Source of the DNA: an uncultured Muribaculaceae bacterium
GTDB taxonomy: Bacteria; Bacteroidota; Bacteroidia; Bacteroidales; Muribaculaceae
Direction: 5' to 3'
DNA: 64,000 bases
Assembly: GCA_958436175.1 (NCBI GenBank)
Contig: CAUBJF010000010.1
Location: 26,185 to 90,184 of the forward strand
This document shows, one piece after another, positions 27,178-36,023 of this stretch (positions are counted from its first letter, which is position 1; each line of letters starts with the position of its first letter). The translations under genes and the position numbers were made by a program. The notes under the pieces were generated by a model. That model saw only the letters and a program-made list of their open reading frames with translations, was not told the origin of the DNA and made no database searches.

Positions 27178-27953
27178 CCGGCAACCTGCACCGGGATTCC
27201 GGTCTCGGCTGTGATACGTGCGGCAATCTGTTCGAGCTCCGTACGCGGAACGTGCTTAAGACTTACTTCGGGCGTGGGGCGGTCGATGGTATATATCATC
27301 ACCTCCCTGGGCCCGATGGCTTTATATGCTTCTATAAGTCCGTCGATTTCTTCTTCTGTCGTATTGTCGACTTTGATGCCGTCGTGTTCGCCACGGGTCA
27401 TCATCGTCTGTACTATTGCGTTCTTTCCGAAAGTTTTAAGGCATTCTATAGTATCCTCGACGCTGTACCCGGCATTGGGGCGGTCGAGCAGACGGACTGT
27501 CTCTGGGTTGACGCTGTCGAGCTTGAGGATGTTGTTGTCGATTTTATCGAGGGCCTCCGCTACGTCCTTGCGGCCTATGCGGGTTGAGTTTGTCAGTACG
27601 CTTATCTTGACATCGGGGAAGTATTTGTCGCGCAGGGCTATCGTGTCGTCGATGATTCCGGCGAAGTCGGGATGCAGTGTCGGTTCGCCGTTTCCCGAGA
27701 ATGTTATGACATCGAGGGGTGCGCCCGATTCTTTGAGCTGACGTAGCTTTTCCCCGAGCTGGAGTGCCACGTCTCTGCGTGCGGGCAGCCCCGTGGTTCC
27801 GGGTCCCTGGGCATTGAAACCGGCCTCGCAGTAGAGGCAGTCGAAGGAACATATCTTTCCGTCGTTGGGCATGAGGTTTATGCCGAGTGATGATCCGAGC
27901 CTGCGCGAATGAATCGGGCCGAATATAGTCGAGTGGAAAAGTACTGTCTGCAT
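27174..27953 (-). CDS. radical SAM protein
   Basis: A 259-residue radical SAM enzyme. The [4Fe-4S] motif CSFDCLYC gives Cys35, Cys39 and Cys42, spaced C-x3-C-x2-C. SAM-binding elements follow: TFSGNGEPTLHPD (the GGE-like step) and VLTNSTRIG. The N-terminal FGPIHSRRLGSSLGINLMP is typical of a conserved bacterial group whose reaction is not established. It is last in a minus-strand run with a LolE-like permease, 13 bases apart, and converges on polA. Confidence 0.9.
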   Translation of the reverse strand: MQTVLFHSTIFGPIHSRRLGSSLGINLMPNDGKICSFDCLYCEAGFNAQGPGTTGLPARRDVALQLGEKLRQLKESGAPLDVITFSGNGEPTLHPDFAGIIDDTIALRDKYFPDVKISVLTNSTRIGRKDVAEALDKIDNNILKLDSVNPETVRLLDRPNAGYSVEDTIECLKTFGKNAIVQTMMTRGEHDGIKVDNTTEEEIDGLIEAYKAIGPREVMIYTIDRPTPEVSLKHVPRTELEQIAARITAETGIPVQVAG

Positions 27954-27966
27954 GATTGTTGTCTGT

Positions 27967-29190
27967 CTATATGTTGCGCGTGAAGAGGCGCGATATCTGC
28001 GATATGAGTGTTCCTACGATAAGCACAGTCGCCGCTACGAGGGCAACGTCGCCCAGGGCAAGGCGCACGGGGTAGGAAGTGACGGAAAGTGTGCTTGGAT
28101 CTCCCTCGAGCTTTATGATTCCGAAATGTTGCTGAAGGAGCACGAGGGCGCTCCCTAAGATGATGCCGGCGAGGCCGCCGATGACGGTTATAAGCCAGCC
28201 TTCGGTAATGAATATGCCGCGCACGTTGCGACGCGAGGCTCCCAGGGCGCGGAGAGTCGCCATGTCGTCGCGTTTTTCGATGACAAGGAGCGACAGCGTC
28301 GAAATTATGTTGAACGACGCTATCAGTAGTATGAACACAAGCATCAGGAAAGTGACATACTTCTCCACGGCTATCATTCGGAAAGTCTCGGCATGCTGCA
28401 TGTTGCGCGGCACGAGCCTTATGCCTTCTCCGAGGGCTGAGGCTATCGCCTTGGAGACCTCAGCCTTGTCCGCGCCGGGCTTGAGAGATATGTAGAGGGC
28501 TGAGGCCTCGCTGTCGTTGTATTCGAGGAGGCCGCGGAGCTTGTCGACGGGCGCGATGATGAAGTCAGTGTCGTATTCCGGCTGGTCGACCTGGAAGACA
28601 CCGCTGACGGTTGCCCTGAGTTGGCGGTATGCCGCCGCCGGGTTGGCCGGGTTTATGCGACCTTTGCGCCGGGGTATGTAGATTGTCGCAGCGTTGCCCG
28701 GGTCTGGACGCAGACCTGTCTCTATAGCTGCGCCGACCGATAGTTGGATTGCGGCATCGCCTGTCAAGGGAGAGCTGTCGAGGTAGACGCCGTCGATTAT
28801 CACGCTGTCGAGGTTCATGACCGCTTCCACACGCGCCGAGTCAACGCCGAGGATGCGTACAGGCATCTGCGACTTGTCGCCGGTGAGCAGCGCGCGTTCC
28901 GAGAGGACGGGCATTGCGGCTGCCACGCCGTCGATGTTCTCGACAAGGCGTGCCAGCGAGTCGGCACGGGCGAATACCTTGCCATGCACAGGTTCTGCCT
29001 TGAGGTCGGGGTCCATCAGCGACAGGCGTGTTGTGGCCAGGTCGGAGAATCCGTTGAACACAGACAGGACGACGATGATGGCCATGGCCGCCACAGCCAC
29101 TCCGGCCAGAGATATCATAGAGATGACATTTACGGCGCGATGTGACTTTGGGGCGAGGAGGTAACGTATGGCAATGCGGAGGGACAACAT
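27967..29190 (-). CDS. lipoprotein-release ABC permease, LolC/LolE-like
   Basis: A 407-residue FtsX-type permease: one N-terminal membrane segment (ISLAGVAVAAMAIIVVLSVF), a large periplasmic domain (about 45-270) and three C-terminal segments (LMLVFILLIASFNIISTLS, GWLITVIGGLAGIILGSAL, and one near 380). The motif RDDMATLRALGASRRNV lies in the coupling region that contacts the ATPase LolD. The opening RIAIRYLLAPKSHRAVNVISMIS is characteristic of LolC/E. In Bacteroidota a single LolE-like protein usually serves the complex. It follows rbfA by 24 bases. No lolD is seen in the window. Confidence 0.92.
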   Translation of the reverse strand: MLSLRIAIRYLLAPKSHRAVNVISMISLAGVAVAAMAIIVVLSVFNGFSDLATTRLSLMDPDLKAEPVHGKVFARADSLARLVENIDGVAAAMPVLSERALLTGDKSQMPVRILGVDSARVEAVMNLDSVIIDGVYLDSSPLTGDAAIQLSVGAAIETGLRPDPGNAATIYIPRRKGRINPANPAAAYRQLRATVSGVFQVDQPEYDTDFIIAPVDKLRGLLEYNDSEASALYISLKPGADKAEVSKAIASALGEGIRLVPRNMQHAETFRMIAVEKYVTFLMLVFILLIASFNIISTLSLLVIEKRDDMATLRALGASRRNVRGIFITEGWLITVIGGLAGIILGSALVLLQQHFGIIKLEGDPSTLSVTSYPVRLALGDVALVAATVLIVGTLISQISRLFTRNI

Positions 29191-29214
29191 TCCTCGGTGT
29201 CAGGATGGAGGATG

Positions 29215-29550
29215 CTATTTTTCGAGCAGGTGGTCGATATTCTCGAGATAGTCGAGGGTGTCGTCGAGGTAGAACTGCAGTTCGGGTACCTTGCGCAGCT
29301 GGAAGCGCACCTTCTGTGCGAGCTCGTAGCGTATAGTCTGCTTGGAGGCATTGATGCTGTCTATCATTTCCTGAGCCTTATCCGAGGGAAAGACGGAGAG
29401 GTATGCTTTGGCTATCGACAGATCGGGCGATACGCGGACAGTGCTTACAGAGATTATGACCCCGTGGGTCTTGGCGGTCTGCTGACGGAAGATTTCGCTC
29501 AGCTCCTTCTGGAGGAGACGCGATATTTTGGCTTGACGGGTGGATTCCAT
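29215..29550 (-). CDS. rbfA: ribosome-binding factor A
   Basis: A 111-residue KH-like protein needed for late 30S maturation and 16S 5'-end processing. It has TRQAKISRLLQKELSEIF at the N-terminus, VRVSPDLSIAKAYLSVFPSD in the core and the typical ending VPELQFYLDDTLDYLENID. Length fits the family. It is the first gene of a minus-strand run with lolE and the radical SAM gene. Its -7 box lies close to that of divergent trmD. Confidence 0.95.
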   Translation of the reverse strand: MESTRQAKISRLLQKELSEIFRQQTAKTHGVIISVSTVRVSPDLSIAKAYLSVFPSDKAQEMIDSINASKQTIRYELAQKVRFQLRKVPELQFYLDDTLDYLENIDHLLEK

Positions 29551-29603
29551 AGTCGTTTTGTTAGTTATGTTTCATTTTATGAATAAAACAAAGCTCCGGT
29601 CTG

Positions 29604-29611
29604 CAAAGTTA
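29604..29611 (-). promoter_or_regulatory. rbfA -7 promoter box
   Basis: Minus-strand TAACTTTG, a full match to TAnnTTTG, about 55 bases from the rbfA ATG. No clear TTTG is found at -33. It lies only 15 bases from the divergent trmD box, so the two promoters overlap. Confidence 0.6.
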
Positions 29612-29625
29612 GCAAAAAAAATGTG

Positions 29626-29633
29626 TAAATTTG
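29626..29633 (+). promoter_or_regulatory. trmD -7 promoter box
   Basis: TAAATTTG matches the Bacteroidota -7 consensus. The predicted leader is only about 15-20 bases before the trmD ATG at 29656. Confidence 0.6.
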
Positions 29634-29655
29634 TCCTGTAAAAGATTACGGACCC

Positions 29656-30330
29656 ATGCGTATCGACATAATATCCGTCCTTCCGGAGATGCTCGAGTCT
29701 CCGCTGAACTGTTCGATCATCAAGCGCGCCTGCGATAAGGGGCTGTGCGACATTGTCGTACACAACCTTCGCGACTATACGACCAACCGCTACCGCAAGG
29801 TCGACGACTATCCTTTCGGGGGCGATGCCGGGATGGTGATACAGATCGAGCCTGTCGACAGGTGCATTTCGGCCCTGAAAGCCGAGCGCAACTACGATGA
29901 GGTAATCTTTACGGCACCGGACGGGGAACTCCTGACGCAGCCTTTGGCCAACCGCATGTCAATGCTCGAGAACATCATCATTCTCTGCGGGCACTACAAG
30001 GGTATCGACTACCGCATCCGCGAACACCTGGTGACCAAGGAGATTTCCATCGGCGACTATGTGCTCACCGGCGGCGAGCTTCCGGCAGTTATTATCACCG
30101 ATGCCATCGTGCGCCTGCTGCCCGGTGCCATCGGCGACGAACAGAGCGCCCTCTCCGACTCCTTCCAGGACAACCTGCTCGAGCCTCCTATCTATACGCG
30201 CCCGGCCGAGTACAATGGCTGGAAGGTACCCGACATACTCCTTTCGGGTCATCAGGCCAAGATAGAGGAGTGGCGGCACCAGCAGTCGATTGAACGCACA
30301 CGCCGCCTGCGCCCAGACCTCCTCGAGTAG
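29656..30330 (+). CDS. trmD: tRNA (guanine-N1)-methyltransferase TrmD
   Basis: A 224-residue SPOUT-class enzyme that makes m1G37 in tRNA, preventing frameshifts. The knot region reads ILCGHYKGIDYRI and GDYVLTGGELPAVIITDAI, binding SAM, and the inter-domain part has the catalytic Asp in the SDSFQ segment after LPGAIGDEQSA. The C-terminal domain has YTRPAEYNGWKVPDILLSGHQAKIEEWR, all canonical. The first residues MRIDIISVLPEML are standard for TrmD. Confidence 0.97.
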   Translation: MRIDIISVLPEMLESPLNCSIIKRACDKGLCDIVVHNLRDYTTNRYRKVDDYPFGGDAGMVIQIEPVDRCISALKAERNYDEVIFTAPDGELLTQPLANRMSMLENIIILCGHYKGIDYRIREHLVTKEISIGDYVLTGGELPAVIITDAIVRLLPGAIGDEQSALSDSFQDNLLEPPIYTRPAEYNGWKVPDILLSGHQAKIEEWRHQQSIERTRRLRPDLLE

Positions 30331-30410
30331 TGAACAAAAACATGGCCCCGTTTGTTAATCGGGCACGAGATAAAACAAGAAGATAAACATATCCTAAACA
30401 TAAAAACACC

Positions 30411-31424
30411 ATGGATTTTCTTACTAACGACAAGCTCGTCATAGTCGGCGCCGCCGGTATGATCGGTTCTAACATGGCTCAGACAGCCGCTATGATGCAT
30501 CTCACCCCCAACATCTGCCTCTACGACGTATTCAGCGCCGAAGGTGTGGCTAAAGAAATGCGCCAGTGCGGTTTTGATGACATCAACTTTACAAGCACCA
30601 CCGACGCTGCCGAAGCATTCACAGGTGCGAAGTATATCATCTCTTCCGGTGGTGCTCCCCGTAAGGAAGGCATGACCCGTGAAGACCTCCTCGCCGGTAA
30701 CTCCAAGGTTGCCGAAGAGCTCGGCCAGAACATCAAGAAGTACTGCCCCGACCTGAAATTCCTCGTGGTTATCTTCAACCCTGCAGACATCACAGGTCTT
30801 GTAGCCCTCATCCACTCCGGCCTCAAACCCAACCAGGTCGCTACACTCGCCGCCCTCGACTCCACACGTCTTAAAGAAGCTCTCGCAATGCACTTCGGTG
30901 TTCCCCAGACCGCTGTCAAGAACGCTTACACCTACGGTGGCCACGGCGAAAAGATGGCTGTCTTCGCTTCTCCCACAACTGTCGACGGCAAGAAACTCGT
31001 CGATATCATCGCTGCCAAGGAAACTGTCAACGGCCGCGGTCTTTCCCAGATCGAATGGGAACAGATGCAGAAGGAAGTTACCCAGGGTGGTGCCAAGATC
31101 ATCGAACTCCGTCGCCGCAGCTCCTTCCAGAGCCCCGCATACCTCTCTGTTGAGATGGTAGCTGCCGCTATGGGTGGCAAGGAATTCGAATATCCTGTAG
31201 GCACATATGCTGACACCGAACGCTTCAACCATGTGATGATGGCTATGCCCAGCCGTATCACCTCCGACGGTGTATACACCAAGGTCATCAACGGTACTCC
31301 CGAAGAAATGGCCGCCCTCCAGGCAAGCTACGAACACCTCTGCAAGATGCGCGACGAAGTTATCGCTATGGGTGTGCTCCCTCCCATCGCAGAATGGCAC
31401 AGCTACAACCCCAACATCAAGTAA
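30411..31424 (+). CDS. mdh: malate dehydrogenase
   Basis: A 337-residue NAD-dependent dehydrogenase of the lactate/malate family. The Rossmann loop is VIVGAAGMIGSNMAQ and the acidic residue after strand 2 is in LYDVFSAEG, favouring NAD. The substrate loop has GGAPRKEGMTREDLLAGN with the two Arg residues expected for malate, VIFNPADITG, and the catalytic His in YGGHGEKM. Codon use is strongly biased toward C-ending codons, as expected of a highly expressed TCA/fermentation gene. A strong terminator follows. Confidence 0.94.
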   Translation: MDFLTNDKLVIVGAAGMIGSNMAQTAAMMHLTPNICLYDVFSAEGVAKEMRQCGFDDINFTSTTDAAEAFTGAKYIISSGGAPRKEGMTREDLLAGNSKVAEELGQNIKKYCPDLKFLVVIFNPADITGLVALIHSGLKPNQVATLAALDSTRLKEALAMHFGVPQTAVKNAYTYGGHGEKMAVFASPTTVDGKKLVDIIAAKETVNGRGLSQIEWEQMQKEVTQGGAKIIELRRRSSFQSPAYLSVEMVAAAMGGKEFEYPVGTYADTERFNHVMMAMPSRITSDGVYTKVINGTPEEMAALQASYEHLCKMRDEVIAMGVLPPIAEWHSYNPNIK

Positions 31425-31443
31425 CAGCACCCCCTCTCATACC

Positions 31444-31473
31444 AAAAATCCGGCCCGCAAAGCCGGATTTTTT
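31444..31473 (+). terminator. rho-independent terminator after mdh
   Basis: AAATCCGGC (31446-31454) pairs with GCCGGATTT (31462-31470), followed by more T residues, and A residues precede the stem. It can work in both directions and so may also end the RND operon transcript from the right. Confidence 0.85.
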
Positions 31474-31517
31474 ATTGCCCTGCGGCAGCTACTTTGTCCA
31501 TATGGATGTCCCTTCTA

Positions 31518-31549
31518 ATCGCCAATTGGAAGAATGAACAATTGGCGAT
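31518..31549. repeat. perfect 11-bp inverted repeat
   Basis: ATCGCCAATTG (31518-31528) and CAATTGGCGAT (31539-31549) are perfect inverted copies around a 10-base loop, just downstream of the RND operon. It has no T-run on either strand. It marks the point where base composition falls toward the efflux module. Confidence 0.7.
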
Positions 31550-31557
31550 GAATTATC

Positions 31558-32916
31558 TTAATTCGTGCCGCCGCCGAGGGCATGATAGAGGTTGATGACT
31601 GCTTGTATGCGGTCGAAACGTCGCTGTGCGAGAGTCATTTCCGCATCGAGAAGTGTCTGCTGGGCTGTCAGCACTTCAAGATATGTAGTGTTTGAATATT
31701 GCATCAATAGTTGTGTCTTACGCACTGCTTCATTCAAAGTTTCAACCTGACGCTCTGATATGTCAATCTGTGATTTTGCCGTCTGCCAAGCAGTCAAGGC
31801 ATCATTTACCTCCTTGCCGGCATCGAGCAGCGACTGTTGGAACAGCAGCCGTGCTTCCTCCTGTTGTGTTTTGGCTATTTCCAGATTGGCGATGTTGGTG
31901 CCACGGTTGAACAATGGCTGAGTAAGAGAGCCGATAGCATTCAGCAGCCACTGTCCCGGATTGGTTACGATTCCGCCTCCGTTGTTTGTCCATCCGAGAG
32001 TGCCGGAAAGAGTTATGCTCGGATAAAAGGCGGCTCTTGCAACATTTGTAGTATAAAAAGCCTGTGCGAGATTCATCTCAGCATTCCGCACATCGGGTCG
32101 GTTTGCCAATAACTGCAAAGGAACTCCTATGGCAATAGTATCCTGGAAAGAAGCATCAGCCAAAGTTCCACGTCTGATTGTCTGAGAAGGCATGCCAAGA
32201 ACAGAGGACAAAGCGTTCTCTGTCTCTGAAATGCTTTTGAGGATAGCAAGACGGGAGGCTTCAAGCTCCATTACGCTTGACTTCGCCTGCAACACTCCCG
32301 CCTCATTGGATTTGCCGACCCTTTTCAATGCCTCAAGGGTCTGTACTGTATTGCGCCAGTTTTCGAGAGTCCTGCCGTTGATTTCAAGCTGTGCGTCAAG
32401 CATGGAGAGAGTGTAGTAACTGTCGGCTATCGTGGCGATGAGCTGTGTTTGAACTGCCTGCCGGTAATCATGGCTACCTTCCAATGCTGCGACAGCTCCA
32501 CGTTTCGCGGAGGTCAGTTTTCCGAATATATCAAGTTCCCAGTTCGCTTCGGCACCGATGTTGTATGTTTTCGAAGGGCTTCCGTCGTATCGGCTCACAC
32601 CTCCTTCCCCCGTAAGCCCCACAGACGGGAGATAAGCCAGTTTTGCTGCCGACAGAGAGGCTTCTGCCGCTTCGACACGCAGTCGGGCGATATTCAGATC
32701 GGTATTGGCTTCCAGACCTTTTTCTATCAACGACTGGAGACAGGTGTCGGTGAACATCTCGCGCCAGGACAAAGAAGCGATTGTCGAAGTATCGTTTGCC
32801 GCAGGTACATCACGGTAAAGTCCGTCGGTCGATACCTCCGGTTTGGTGTAGCGGCTGTAAGTGCCGCAACCGGTAAGCATCAGAAGGAACAATATGATCA
32901 ATATAGTATTCTTCAT
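31558..32916 (-). CDS. outer-membrane efflux lipoprotein, NodT/OprM family
   Basis: A 452-residue outer-membrane channel for the RND pump. The signal peptide ends in LMLTGC, so it is a lipoprotein. The family elements are SLSWREMFTDTCLQSLIEKGLEANTD, ANWELDIFGKLTSAKRGA, GVPLQLLANRPDVRNAEMNLAQAF and SITLSGTLGW. Its ATG overlaps the RND pump stop by four bases. It is the third gene of the MFP-RND-OMF operon and forms the exit duct. Confidence 0.94.
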   Translation of the reverse strand: MKNTILIILFLLMLTGCGTYSRYTKPEVSTDGLYRDVPAANDTSTIASLSWREMFTDTCLQSLIEKGLEANTDLNIARLRVEAAEASLSAAKLAYLPSVGLTGEGGVSRYDGSPSKTYNIGAEANWELDIFGKLTSAKRGAVAALEGSHDYRQAVQTQLIATIADSYYTLSMLDAQLEINGRTLENWRNTVQTLEALKRVGKSNEAGVLQAKSSVMELEASRLAILKSISETENALSSVLGMPSQTIRRGTLADASFQDTIAIGVPLQLLANRPDVRNAEMNLAQAFYTTNVARAAFYPSITLSGTLGWTNNGGGIVTNPGQWLLNAIGSLTQPLFNRGTNIANLEIAKTQQEEARLLFQQSLLDAGKEVNDALTAWQTAKSQIDISERQVETLNEAVRKTQLLMQYSNTTYLEVLTAQQTLLDAEMTLAQRRFDRIQAVINLYHALGGGTN

Positions 32917-35900
32917 CTTTTACGCATTACTCGTTCCTGAATATGTTGAAACACAATGAACAGCGACGGCACAAGAAACAGCAGCGCCAGTGTACCCACT
33001 ATCATGCCGCCGATAACGCCAGTGGCGAGAGAACGGCTGCCGTAGGCTCCGACGCCATGCGCCAGCATCAACGGCACAAGACCGAATACCATTGCCAGCA
33101 CCGTCATCAGAATCGGGCGCAGACGTACCTTAGCGGCGCTGTATGCCGCCTTAACCAGGGACATTCCTTCGGCACGGCGCTTTTCGTCAGTCAGCAGAAT
33201 TGCTGTCTTGGCCAAAAGGCCGATAATCATAATCAGTCCGGTCTGCATATAGATATTGTTTTCAAGGTCGAACATCCACGCGAACAGGAAACTTCCCATT
33301 AGTCCGCAGGGTACTGAAAGCAGCACGGCAAACGGTACGAACAGGCTTTCGTAGAGAGCGCACAATATCAAATAGACAAGCACAAAACAGAGAATAAAGA
33401 TTAGCGTGGCATTGTTGGTTGTCTTGCTTTCCTCGCGTGAGAGGCCACCAAACTCATAGCCGTAAGATGACGGAAGCACCTCCGCCGCAGTCTCGCCGAT
33501 AGCCTTGATAGCTTGACCGGAACTGTAGCCCGATGCCGGAGTGCCGTTGATGGCTATTGCATTGAACAGATTGAAACGGGTAAGATCCGAAGGCCCGTTG
33601 GTCTTCGTCAGGCGCACGAACTGGCTGAGCGCAGCCATCGAACCGTCTGATGTGCGCACATACATCAAATTCAGCGATTCCGGGTTGATGCGGTATTCCG
33701 AGGGGGCTTGCATCGTAACATGATAGAGCTTTGAAAATCGGTTGAAGTCCGATACATAGCCGCCGGTATAGTAGCCCGACAGAGTGGACAGTACTTCCGA
33801 CGGTGAAATACCCGACTGCTCGCATTTTGCCGCGTCGATATCCACCCAATACTGCGGATAATCCGTGGCGAAAGAGGAATACACCTCGCCGATTTCAGGT
33901 CGCCGGGACAAGGCCTCGACAAACTTGTCGGCCTCCTTCTTGAAGACATTTATATCTCCGCCGGACTTGTCCTGAAGATAAAGCTCGAAACCGTTGCCCA
34001 TGCCATAGCCGGCAATCATAGGGGGCGACATGGCGAACACTGTGGCATCCGGGATGTCGGATGTACGGGCATAGATTTTCCCTATCACATCATCGACCGA
34101 CTGCCCTTCGCCCTTGCGCTCTTTCCAGTCCTTCAGCGTCATGAAATACATTGCCTGCGACGGCCCCGAACCGTTGAACGAGAAACCGGCAACAGCCCCG
34201 TTATATTCAATCTCGCCTATGCTGTCAATACTATGGTTTATCCGGTCCATCACTTTTTGAGTCTGAGCCATCGAGGAACCGGGCTTTGTGTTCATGCTCA
34301 CCAATACCGTTCCGGTGTCCTCCTGAGGGATAAGTCCGGTCTTGGTGACATTCATGAGAACCACAAGCAGCACTATCGAGACACAGATCACACTCCACAT
34401 CAGCCATTTGCGGTGAACAACATACAGAACACCTTGTACATAGCGCTTGCTCATGCGGTTGAAAACCGCGTTGAACGCCTTGCGGAAACGGGCTGCGAAA
34501 TTGTTTTTCGTATTGCCTTCTTCATCGGTATATGGTCTGAGCAGCAGCGCGCAAAGAGCCGGAGCCAAAGTGAAAGCATTGATTGCAGATATACCGACAG
34601 CCACAGCCATCGTTATGCCGAACTGGGCGTAGAACGAGCCGGAAGTTCCTCCCATCATTGCCACCGGGATGAAAACCGCCATGAATATTATGGTGGAAGT
34701 AAGCACGGCAGACGACACGCTCTTCATGGCATCGTCGGCAGCAAGCACAGGCGAGCGGTATCCTTCGTCAAATTTTGCCTGCACAGCCTCCACAACCACT
34801 ATCGCGTCGTCGACCACAGTCCCGATTGCCAAGACAAGGGCGAAAAGTGTCAGAAGATTGATTGAGAAACCTATTAGCGACATGACGGCAAATGTGCCGA
34901 TAATCGAAACGAATATTGAGATGGTAGGAATCAGTGTAGATTTTATATCCTGTAGGAACACATACACAACAATGACCACAAGCAATATTGCCTCAAGCAA
35001 CGTGCGTATCACTGAATGGATTGAAGCGTAGAGGAATTTGTTTGTATCGGTAAGCACCACAAATTCCGCGCCCTCCGGCAGACTGCCCTTGATGTCGTCA
35101 AGCACCTCATGTATCTCGTTGATTGTGCTTGATGCGTTTGAACCTGCTTTCTGGTTAATCAGCATCATGGCAGCTGGATGCCCGTTCACCTCTGACGAAT
35201 AGTTGTAATACTCATCGCCGAGCTCGACATCCGCAACATCCTTAAGGCGAAGCACATCGCCTCCCGGCAACGATTTGACAACCAGTTCGCCGAATTCCTC
35301 CGCCGTAGAGAGACGTCCGCGATATTTCATCGTATATTCATTTGCCGTCTGATGGTTGGCTCCAAAAGAGCCGGTAGCCGCCTCTATGTTCTGCCCGGCG
35401 AGCACGTTTGAAATATCGTCCGGAATAAGGCCGTATTGCGCCATCCTGTCGGGCTTCAGCCACAGACGCATACTGTAGTTGGACCCGAAAAGCTGCGTCT
35501 TTCCCACACCGCTGATACGTTTTAGGCGAGGTTCGACATTAATCTTGACATAGTTGTTGAGGAATGTCTGGTCAAAACGGTCGTCGGGGGAGTACAGCGC
35601 GAAAGTCAGAAGCTCGGCGTTCTGCTGCTTTTCGGTAAGAATACCGGTTCTGGTAGCTTCGGAGGGTAATTGGCTCAACGCACTGTTGACACGGTTCTGG
35701 ACGTTGACAGCCGCCATGTCGGCGTTGGCACCCTGCTTGAAATATATCATGATTGACGCATCGCCGGTGTTGGAAGCGGTGGAGGTCATATATGTCATGT
35801 CCTCCACGCCGTTGATAGCCTCCTCCAAAGGAGCTATGACGGCTTTCTGTACAGTCTCGGCATTTGCGCCTGGATAAGTCGCCCACACGTTGATGGTCGG

Positions 35901-36023
35901 AGGCGCGATGTCGGGATATTGTTCCACCGGCAACGAGAATATGGCAATCGCTCCCATCAGGACTATTACGACCGAAATCACCCCGGAAAACACCGGACGG
36001 TCTATGAAAAAGCGCAGATTCAT
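32913..36023 (-). CDS. RND efflux transporter, HAE1/AcrB family
   Basis: A 1,036-residue proton-driven inner-membrane pump, full length for the family. It starts with RPVFSGVISVVIVLMGAIAIFSLPVEQYPDI, the first membrane helix. The proton-relay Asp pair lies in GTVVDDAIVVVEAVQ in TM4. The periplasmic porter and docking domains contain PTINVWATYPGANAETV and ALSQLPSEATRTGI. The second half has VPFAVLLSVPCGLMGSF and GLIMIIGLLAKTAILL. Both ends overlap neighbours by four bases, so the three pump genes are translated together. Hydrophobic drugs, bile acids or detergents are likely substrates, which is not shown by sequence. Confidence 0.96.
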   Translation of the reverse strand: MNLRFFIDRPVFSGVISVVIVLMGAIAIFSLPVEQYPDIAPPTINVWATYPGANAETVQKAVIAPLEEAINGVEDMTYMTSTASNTGDASIMIYFKQGANADMAAVNVQNRVNSALSQLPSEATRTGILTEKQQNAELLTFALYSPDDRFDQTFLNNYVKINVEPRLKRISGVGKTQLFGSNYSMRLWLKPDRMAQYGLIPDDISNVLAGQNIEAATGSFGANHQTANEYTMKYRGRLSTAEEFGELVVKSLPGGDVLRLKDVADVELGDEYYNYSSEVNGHPAAMMLINQKAGSNASSTINEIHEVLDDIKGSLPEGAEFVVLTDTNKFLYASIHSVIRTLLEAILLVVIVVYVFLQDIKSTLIPTISIFVSIIGTFAVMSLIGFSINLLTLFALVLAIGTVVDDAIVVVEAVQAKFDEGYRSPVLAADDAMKSVSSAVLTSTIIFMAVFIPVAMMGGTSGSFYAQFGITMAVAVGISAINAFTLAPALCALLLRPYTDEEGNTKNNFAARFRKAFNAVFNRMSKRYVQGVLYVVHRKWLMWSVICVSIVLLVVLMNVTKTGLIPQEDTGTVLVSMNTKPGSSMAQTQKVMDRINHSIDSIGEIEYNGAVAGFSFNGSGPSQAMYFMTLKDWKERKGEGQSVDDVIGKIYARTSDIPDATVFAMSPPMIAGYGMGNGFELYLQDKSGGDINVFKKEADKFVEALSRRPEIGEVYSSFATDYPQYWVDIDAAKCEQSGISPSEVLSTLSGYYTGGYVSDFNRFSKLYHVTMQAPSEYRINPESLNLMYVRTSDGSMAALSQFVRLTKTNGPSDLTRFNLFNAIAINGTPASGYSSGQAIKAIGETAAEVLPSSYGYEFGGLSREESKTTNNATLIFILCFVLVYLILCALYESLFVPFAVLLSVPCGLMGSFLFAWMFDLENNIYMQTGLIMIIGLLAKTAILLTDEKRRAEGMSLVKAAYSAAKVRLRPILMTVLAMVFGLVPLMLAHGVGAYGSRSLATGVIGGMIVGTLALLFLVPSLFIVFQHIQERVMRKR

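Noticed and set aside
30252..31430. 392-codon open frame on minus
   Set aside because: Antisense to mdh, a highly biased gene; no motifs.
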